Part shown: positions 56,535 to 64,000 of the stretch, piece by piece | Numbering within the stretch: the first letter of the stretch is position 1 | Layout of the letters: each line of letters begins with the position of its first letter | Source of the DNA: Siderastrea siderea | Lineage: Eukaryota; Cnidaria; Anthozoa; Scleractinia; Rhizangiidae | DNA length: 64,000 bases | Direction of reading: 5' to 3' | Assembly (NCBI GenBank): GCA_964030785.1 | Contig: OZ034970.1 | Coordinates: forward strand, 22,390,634 to 22,454,633 | Position numbers and translations under genes: made by a program | Notes under the pieces: model-generated | The model's input: the letters and a program-made list of their open reading frames with translations, nothing else | Told to the model about the DNA's origin: nothing | Database searches by the model: none

Positions 56535-58419
56535 TCATCGACTGAAGCTGAATAGTTGTTGGAGGCAGACAAAGCTGTGGCACCTCCTTCGCCCGTTTAA
56601 CTCTCTCCGAGTTGAAGACATCAAGTTGTGAATGATGCAGGATTTTCTCTGGGGCCAGGTTCCTCTCCATTACGGGTGCAGTGTGGTGTCCTTCATCTGA
56701 TGAATGTACAGTGTGTTGGAACGTCAACAGTCGGCGGAATTCTCGTTGGAAAGGGGGACTCAAGGCACCATAGATGATGGGGTTGAGAACGCTGGAGGTC
56801 TGGAACAGGAACGGTATTACCACAGCCAGTGCGTGAGGGGCCTTGCCAATGATGACCCTTAAGATGAAAATGACCCCAAACGTGGGAAGCCAGCAGAGCG
56901 CGAATGCGAAAACCAGGATAAAAAGAACTTTGGACAGGTTAATTTCCTGAACGCTTACACCATTTAGGGAAAGAAACACGCCCGCGTTGTGTTCACGGAT
57001 CGTTCTGGAAACGTGGTAGTAAGAGAAGCAAACCAGTGACAAGCAGAATATGACCACAAGGAATACGACGATTAGGGTAAAGACTGTTTCTGCTCCTCGG
57101 CTCGCAAAGGTGTAGGCACAAATTGACGAGGCAGGATTGAAATTGAATTGTCCCACACCAAAGATTGTAGGAAAGAGAACAAAGGCAGCGATCATAAGCC
57201 ACAGGCTAGCCAGCATCAACAACGAACGCCTGCCACCAAACAGCTTCTTATAGTGCTGTGGCTTTACAACTCGAACGTACCTAAAAGACAATAATTTAAT
57301 ATGTTACATGTTAAACGCGATTTTTTAAAAGAAACTGTATATATATTTTTGTCTCAAACACACAAACGTAGGTTAACAAATCAACGAGACGCTTTTTTTT
57401 AAAATTGAAAAAGGAAGAAGAAGCCAGCTCGCCCACAACACGCTCTTCCTTGGTCAAGTTACGTAATACATGCCTTTACCCGCCAACAAATGAAGAAAAT
57501 ACCAGAACATAACCACTCCGAGAAAAATCTTGCTAACTTCAAAAATAAGTATATTAGCAAGAAATTAAACAACACTGAACAGAGAAATAAACCTAATATT
57601 TCAGTTCTTATTACAAGACCATTATCAAATTAAACGTAACAAAGCAAGTGTAGACCTTATAAAGTTCAACACATACACACACATTTACATACACTTTACG
57701 CAAGTTAAGAATAACTATTTTTACTAGTTAAGTCACTAGTTAAGAATAACTATTTTTACAAGTGCGGTGCTGGGTTGGGGATGAAGAAGTGAAAGCACCA
57801 CTGCATGGAACAATGGTGTTACTTTATCGTCCCCCGACTTTTCTAATAGTTGCCGTATCGATTTTTGTGTGAAACAATAAGAAAACTAGAAATTCGGTTA
57901 AGTTTGGTTATATACTTGAAAAGTAGCCTGAGATGACAAGTGAAACGCTTTGAAATGGATTGGGTGCCATATTGCGTTCCTGATTGAAACAACTTTATCA
58001 CGTGGACAGGTTATTAATGATTATTACTAACACCCATCGAAATACCTGTTAACCGCTGCCAACGTCATCGTTGTCATGGAGATATACACCAGGAAGTGGA
58101 CCAAGAAGCCACTCAGGCGACATGCAGGCAAACTGAACACCAGTCTTCCAGTTACCACGGTGCTGGCAAAAAGAGTTCCTGGAATACTTGCATTCAAGAG
58201 ATCGGTTACTGCGAGGGCAGCGATGTAGGTATTGGTGGAATTCCGTAGACGCGGATTTCGACGGAGTGCGACTAAAATGAAAACATTGCCAATGACAGCG
58301 AGAATGACGAGCGAAATGGACGCCACGGATTCAAACACAACCAATACTGCGCTTCTTGGTGGAAGGTGGACCGACATTGTGCAGTTTTGGAGTCTTGATG
58401 TTGTTTGATTTGTAAACAT
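56485..58419 (-). CDS. Rhodopsin-like (class A) GPCR, two exons, 389 aa
   Basis: Seven-helix plasma-membrane receptor. Exons 58046-58419 and 56485-57280 join within the Arg codon of NRY (AAC AG|G TAC), giving 1170 nt. Seen: two N-glycosylation sites before TM1 (NQT, NCT), GN at residues 44-45, D73 in TM2, C100 before TM3, NRY at 124-126 in place of DRY, LCWLP in TM6 and NPIIY in TM7, followed by FQREFRRLL, an amphipathic helix 8. NRY is typical of melatonin-type receptors and of many cnidarian class A receptors, but the ligand cannot be told. The opsin retinal-lysine position is Gln, so it is not an opsin. I start at 58419; an in-frame ATG exists upstream at 58551, but a splice acceptor (ttgacag) between them suggests that part is intron. 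The C-terminus is a polyserine tail encoded by a TCA microsatellite. Confidence 0.85.
56488..56535 (+). repeat. (GAT)n microsatellite inside the GPCR coding end
   Basis: It encodes about 15 consecutive Ser on the minus strand and extends into the stop codon region (imperfect GAC/GAT units continue past the TAG). Confidence 0.9.
57660..57770 (+). repeat. Short tandem duplication in the GPCR intron
   Basis: agttaagaataactattttt occurs twice about 30 bp apart, within the 765-bp intron between the two GPCR exons. Confidence 0.6.
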
Positions 58420-59414
58420 AGACCTTGCTGAGTTAAAAGAATTGCTTCCTCTATCAGCTGTCAATAAAAACGACAAATAACTTTCCCAATGCACTTTAAG
58501 TTTCACGAATAACACTTTCTCGTGGCAACAACTAAGCAGAATTTTCGTCAATCGCAGGCGTCTGAACTCTTTAAAATGCGCCAGTAAGCAGGAGTCAGTA
58601 GAATAAAAGCTTCGCGCGCCGAGGTCAGTTCAACTGAGTAAAGAAAATATCCCGTGTTAATCAGCCCGGAGACTCTGTTCAATCAGCTGCCAGGTTAAAA
58701 AATGTCTCGACTTGCGTTCGAACTTTCCTCGGTTAATAAATAGATATTTGATTATTTTTCACTTGCCGTCCCAGTTGGACCTGAAGCTGACTTCATGCTG
58801 ACATCAATATTTGGCCTTGAAACAAATTGTTTTGATCAGTTCGGTGGGACAGTTTCTAATCAGTTTAGTCTGTGGAAGCTACCATGAAATGAAAACTGAA
58901 TCTCAGTGAGAGCTTAGTCTGAGCTTTTCTATGTTTGTGTTTTAGTACACTCGACTTTAGAGCCACTTTTCTAGGACACTTGTCTAGGACAATTTAGCGT
59001 TTATGTTCACTAATTGGATTTCAAGAAAGTACACAGGAAAACTGATAAGTGTTCACTGCGCCAAAACGTGTTCATTTCTCACGCATTATATCACACTATT
59101 GATTGGAATAATTCAACAACAGAAGAGGCAGCAATTTAATCCTTTCAACGAGAGCTCCCGAGTAAACAAAAAAAATCGTGAAATTCGTTTGGAAAACATC
59201 GGAAAAGCTTCACTTCTCAGGCTCAAGAGTGCTTTTCGATAGCTTTCATTTTGGAGTTAACTTGTCACACTAAACGATTTTATTCATGTACTTATAAAGC
59301 TATTAAAATCATGCAAACTAAATGACTAAAGCATCCTTACAGGATGCATGGCCAACGTAAATTGTCGTGTAACTTCTGTTCTCAAGTTTATTACTTCAGC
59401 AAATCGACGAAATG

Positions 59415-59459
<45 letters not shown>

Positions 59460-60435
59460 GCAATAATAATAATAATAATAATAATAATTAAAAAAAACAT
59501 TCCGACTAGGTTCCGACGAAAAACACGTTTGGATTAAAATATGGGCTGCTCAAAATTGCTTTGCATATTTCGAACTCTTTAATTATAACCCATTAAAAGG
59601 GTTTTACTGGAAAATGAACCACTCGTAAAGTTCATAAGAACCTTCATCCTGGACTCGAGGAGCGTATTTTCGATATCGTTTAATACTATAGTAAGGATAT
59701 CGATGACGTCATTTCCCGCTTTTACGCTGTAATGTTGTGCAAAAATGCTCTTTCGCTGCGCTCGTTCGTAAAGCTTTAAGAATTGTTTTTACCACTCGAA
59801 AAAATCATATCTTTGCGTCGTCATGAAAAATCTCTCTATAACCTGATACATTGGATAGCTAACGAGAATTTAAATAAGTTTTCTTTTTCTAGCATTTGAT
59901 TTCTGTTGTCTAGACGTGTTGGAAAAATTAAGCACTTGGACCCCATTAAGAACTATAATTATCATTTCATTTTGTCTTTCCGCCGTGAATTACTTGAGGC
60001 TCTCAGCGGCTTTTCCGTGGAACGAAAGTTAACTTGATGAGGAATTATGCCCAGCTTGCTGTCACGTATCTTAGCTAAGGAAATTGAAAACTGGATTTGC
60101 ATTTTTCTTTTGTAAATGAGAAAGAAAAAAGATCAACGAGAAACTCTGAAAATTGAGTCCGGGACACGAATTTCATTTTATAATCATGTAGGTGAAAGAT
60201 TACTTGCTTTCCTCTTGTAAATCTGGAATTATCTCTTACAGACTGCACTAGTGCAGTGCGACGAAATTACTAAAACAGAGAATAATCCATAACGCGTCTC
60301 CAATAAACCGTGGGAAGAACATTAAACTGGCAGTTTCGTTTGCCGTAGGAAGCCGACTCTTTCTCGCCACATTTATTACATGTACTGAAATGCAAATTTT
60401 ACCCTGTTTAAAACTAGTTGTCCATTCAAGCCAAT
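58420..60435. other. Gene-poor stretch upstream of the GPCR
   Basis: 58420-58560 probably holds GPCR 5' UTR or intron. Further on I see an (AAT)n microsatellite (59413-59488) and a TGACGTCA site at 59703, but no convincing exon. Confidence 0.4.
59413..59488 (+). repeat. (AAT)n trinucleotide microsatellite
   Basis: About 25 units, interrupted once by a CAA-type unit. Confidence 0.9.
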
Positions 60436-62050
60436 TCAGTTAATTTTTGTGACAAACCGTCGCTGTAAATACATGGAAATGCCGACAAGGTCACTTTCCT
60501 TATTGCTCAATAAGTACGGAACCAACTCTTGCCTTATCAAGGTGCGAGGCTCGTGGGTCGAGCGCGGTGCAGGTGCAATTATACGACTTTCGGAAGGGAT
60601 GTTGTGTACGAACTTACGATCTGTCGCTTCAGGTGTTCCATTGCCGGATTGCCGAGGATTGAAGCGTCTTACTATGCGCGCGCTAATCACGTAATCATGT
60701 TTTTGAAACAGTTTTAAACAAAATAAAGCTCCTTTGCGTTGTTTCACCACCGGTTTTGGTGACTTCTGACCTTCTAGAAAACTACATAGATGCAGTACCA
60801 ATTTCGATTCTTTTCTTATATCAAGCACTTAAAAGTCGTACTCGTTCTCAATCAGGTGCTTGTAGTCCGATCTGAAGGTCGCCAATTAGTTGTCGAAAAC
60901 TATTTGTCATCGGCAACTAATTCTGTCCGATGCAAGCATTTCACACATTGTCGAAGTGTTAGTTCTCGATAACTAAGTCAGGCCAGCGAGAACTCATTCT
61001 CGTTCCCAGAGCCTACGATCTGTTCTGTCAGCGGCGCGCGGTGGGATCGTAGGGCTCTGGTATCAGCCATTACCGGATGTCGTGAAATTCCCGACATCCG
61101 GTAGCGCATGTCTAATTCGTTAAGGTGCTATTGCGCCTGCTCCGTTCTCGTCCGTGGAGCTCTAGGCATGACAATTCTGACAACAACTGAGAAATCTGAA
61201 TTCCTATCGATCGAGTCGTGGTGCTTTATGGATCGACTGAAAGCTGTTCGGGACCCTCTTAATCTCCTGCAATTAGCGGAAAACCTGGAGCTTTAAAAGG
61301 ATTTTTTTTTAAAAGGAACAAACTTAAGAAGCTGCCTTTCGTGTCGTAGTTGTTCAGAAGAACGATTGTCCCTGCATTTTGCTCACGGGTTTTGGATTTG
61401 TATCTTACCTGATTAAAGGTATAATATTATTGCATTTGCGTTATATTGAATTGTACAGTTATTTTATTACATTCCTCTGGTTTCTGTTGTATGAGAATGT
61501 CAACTGTGTACTTATCGTTTCGCCACTAAACGCTATACTGTATTACGTTTTACCCCATCGAAAACTTCCAGAAGCATTTGGCGTCCAAGTTTTTAAACAT
61601 CGACATCAAGAGGTCATTACAAAACTTGATGAGACAGTTACATGTAAGTTTATTTATGGACAAGCTGTAGTTTTGTAGAAAATGCTGTAGCGAGGAAAGA
61701 ATCGCTGGCATTTAGCGACAATCTCAACACTTTGAATTCATAATTTGGTCGCTTAATCTGCCCTAAGCCGCATTCTTTGCGTGGAAATTGATCAAGTCAA
61801 TATATTAATTAATGCCCTGATTAATTCAATCGGAAATAAAACGATATGGGTAGAAGCCAAAAAATTTTTACGTTATTACGCATACAGTTTGAATGGGCCA
61901 ATCAAAAAAAATTAATTGTTGGCCGTTACCAGAGCTACAAGAGACGTAATTTAAAAAAAGCCGCGTAGCTCTGGGTACGAGAATGGTGAGAGCTTGGCAA
62001 CTAACGTTCACTACGCATGCTGAGTCATAACGCAGTACGTTTCCAAAATG
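60436..62050. other. No gene recognised
   Basis: A 130-codon minus frame (60436-60828) and a 99-codon plus frame (61379-61678) have no recognisable motif, splice partners or start context. At 61070-61105 a small palindrome (ACCGGATGTCG / CGACATCCGGT) is present. Confidence 0.4.
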
Positions 62051-62540
62051 TGTGCAGTTACGATCGGTTGTTGACAACCAAATCAATCATTCCCACACAC
62101 GGGAAAAGCGGTCAGAAACGTGGTTGTCGACAACCAAGCAGTTTCTATTTTCGAAAAGGAAAACTGCCTAGTTGCCGACAACTAAACATTTAGCTTATAG
62201 TTGTCGACAACTTGTCTCAAGCGGCCTTCACACGTCAAACTAATGTTGGCCAACTCGTGTTGACAAACTCAAATTGGTGTTGTTGTGACACAACAACATG
62301 TTGGCAAACTGTTGGCGACAAAAGGAACTTGTCTCTATTCTCGCCAACTTTTCGCCAACAGTTTGCCAACGTGCTGTGGTGTCGTTCACACACACCAACT
62401 TGAGTTTGCCAACACGAGTTGGCCAAGATTAGTTTGACGTGTGAAGGCCGCTTCACACGCAACGTGTTTTAGTTGTCGATGACAATTAGCTGTCGATAAC
62501 AAATAGTTGTCGACAACTAAATGTTTAGTCTGTGGCGGCC
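62050..62540. mobile_element. Repeat built on GTTGTCGACAAC-type motifs, interrupted by a MITE
   Basis: Palindromic variants of AGTTGTCGACAACT recur at about 62064, 62121, 62175, 62200, 62470, 62490 and 62508, and a related run is at 60885-60975. The arrangement on both sides of the nested MITE looks inverted. Presumably one MITE was split by another. Confidence 0.5.
62221..62451. mobile_element. 231-bp MITE with about 58-bp inverted ends
   Basis: GCGGCCTTCACACGTCAAAC at the left is mirrored at the right end (GTTTGACGTGTGAAGGCCGC). Inverted similarity extends inward through GTTGGCCAACTCGTGTTG. It sits inside the GTTGTCGACAAC repeat, so it is the younger insertion. Confidence 0.8.
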
Positions 62541-63608
62541 CTAACAAACTTTACATTGTGATAATTTTTTTGCAAAACAAAGATTTAATTATTACGCGTA
62601 CGAACATTCGTGTTCAAAAGTTGACGATCTGTACTGATTTACAATGTCTGTAAGATGTTATCTTGTAATCAGAGGAGGAAATCCCCAATTTTTCTTTTGC
62701 TCAGCCAGAAAAACGGTTGAATCTGAATACAAAATTCCAAAACTCAGAAATATTCAGTAGACATATTGTCCAACTAAATACACGAATTTAATCACTTGCA
62801 AGGACCTTTATACCGGGTAAAATTAATCATCTGAGGAGGGCTTTGAATTCAGTCTCATGGGAAATAGGGGGTCGAATGACTGAGAAAATGAAATGCTTAT
62901 TAGGATGAACATTTTATATAAAGAATACTAATGAACATGAAATTTCATATAAAACGTTCATTCCAATTAGCAATTCAAAGAGAGCAAAAAAAAAAAGAAA
63001 AAAAAAAGAAAGAAAAGAAGCAAATCAACAAAACGCAATGAAGTAAGGTTAAACTTACCATCAGAATCTCAATTTCATACACAAGAAATACTTTTAACTC
63101 TAGAGTTGACAAATCAGTGCCGTTTAACAGTTCACAAAGTTTGTGCGTGATTTATGTGATTTTTCCTTGTGTCTTGTAGCAGTTATCTTCCAAAAATTTA
63201 TGGTACAGTTATTGAAAGCACAACCAGACAAAGCAGCGTACGCATTCCTTGCAGCCACTAATCTGGCTGCTCAACATTAGGAATACGAATATCACTTAAG
63301 ATGTCATCAGAAATGTCGAAGTCAGGGACCGTTCAGGGACAGTTATTGAAGCTGTTCAAAACAATCACGACAGGTGTTTTAACAAGTCTAAAACTTCTCA
63401 CGCTTCGCCCTCAAATTTTTAAACTTGATAAAACACTGCTTAAGTTTTCAGACGTATCTTTCCTTGTCTTATACACCCCCTCTCCCGCCCCTCCCCCCCC
63501 CAAAAAAAACACTAAAATAATTCTACTTGTAGTCATGTTAGACTGTCTTAAAACACCGGTCCCTAAACAACACTGACTTTTAACTTCAAAACGGTACATC
63601 ACGAGCTG
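62541..63608. other. No gene recognised
   Basis: AT-rich with poly-A/AG tracts (about 62988-63020) and a poly-C tract at about 63493-63500. No exon-like segment was seen. Confidence 0.4.
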
Positions 63609-63856
63609 TTTAACCATTCACCCCAAAAAATCCGGAAATTTCGTTTGGAATTTAAATGAGAAGACTAACTGCCGTTTCCCAAATGGAAAATTTCCTGAGA
63701 AAACAGGATTTTTTGTTTGAAAGGTAGTCCAGAGTTGTTTACCATTTACCCAAAAAGTCCGGAAATTTCGGTTGGAACGTAAAGGGAAAGGCTAATTTGG
63801 TCTTCACAAACGGAAAATCTCCGGAGAAAAAGGGATTTCTTGAAAGGTAGTCCAAA
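63609..63856 (+). repeat. Two diverged tandem units of about 120-130 bp
   Basis: Each unit begins TTTA(A)CCATT and contains TCCGGAAATTTCG, GGAAAAT.TCC and GAAAGGTAGTCC. Units at 63609-63737 and 63738-63856 differ by many substitutions, so the duplication is old, or the two are copies of one dispersed repeat. Confidence 0.6.
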
Positions 63857-64000
63857 ATTCCCAAACGGAGAATGTACGTTCCCTTTGCTCCTTGCTACTA
63901 TTTCCAGGCCTTTTGGCTTTTCTCGGTACCTGTGGAAATGTCCGTGGAAACAGAACATGCACACCCTGTGGAAATTTCCATCTGGGGCTTTGATGCATCC

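Noticed and set aside
56485..58419. GPCR as an opsin
   Set aside because: The residue at the retinal-binding lysine position in TM7 is Gln, so no chromophore link can form.
60436..60828. 130-codon minus-strand open frame as a gene
   Set aside because: No motif, no splice signals at its ends, and overlapping frames of similar length on the other strand.

Overview
The window looks like nuclear DNA of an invertebrate animal, most likely a cnidarian and probably an anthozoan such as a stony coral. The reasons are: AT-rich sequence; short, phase-consistent exons with GT/AG borders; an astacin protease carrying TSP1, MAM and five ShKT modules, an architecture I associate with cnidarians; a class A receptor with NRY in place of DRY; and a dense mixture of DIRS-type, LTR, hAT, foldback and MITE-type repeats. 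There are no bacterial-style operons, rRNA genes, recognisable tRNA genes or CRISPR arrays. All assignments come from reading motifs and splice signals by eye; no database search was run.

Region by region. 1-4.4 kb: small repeats, then a segmental duplicate (about 1554-4413) of the 5' end of the main protease gene, with a conserved TATA-like promoter and a signal-peptide exon on the minus strand whose later exons would lie left of the window. 5.6-11 kb: a decayed tyrosine-recombinase (DIRS/Ngaro-like) retroelement with split direct repeats. 11-23 kb: mostly gene-poor, with MITEs, an NHL-repeat gene fragment, a second reverse-transcriptase relic with a YMDD motif, a GTGCCAC minisatellite and a 500-bp direct-repeat pair. 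23.4 kb: one 72-bp leucine-rich-repeat exon. 23.5-28.5 kb: a 5-kb structure with about 615-bp inverted arms enclosing at least three phase-consistent exons of an unknown minus-strand gene.

28.9-51.6 kb: the main gene, minus strand, which I rebuild as 19 coding exons (2457 nt, 818 residues): signal peptide, propeptide with an aspartate-switch-like FDQGD and a furin-like site, astacin catalytic domain (HELLHALGFFHE, SIMHY), two TSP1 domains, MAM, and five ShKT domains with a small Pro/Thr/Ser linker exon. Nearly all introns are phase 1. Its introns hold a 1.3-kb foldback element carrying an exon-like module, a Harbinger-like MITE, microsatellites, and in the 8.6-kb first intron a hAT relic, a very young gag-protease-only LTR element, a hammerhead-like repeat end and an antisense EGF-like mini-gene. 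The first-intron insertions are confirmed by the empty sites in the duplicate at 1.5-4.4 kb.

51.6-55.4 kb: the rest of the duplicated upstream block with a 2.5-kb insertion. 55.5-58.5 kb: a candidate small plus-strand gene end meeting tail-to-tail a two-exon class A GPCR (389 residues, polyserine tail made by a TCA microsatellite). 58.6-64 kb: gene-poor sequence with nested MITEs built on GTTGTCGACAAC-like motifs and tandem repeats.

How it fits together: the protease and its partial neighbour indicate a tandem array of secreted astacins; the GPCR is an unrelated membrane receptor. Most other sequence is mobile or mobile-derived.
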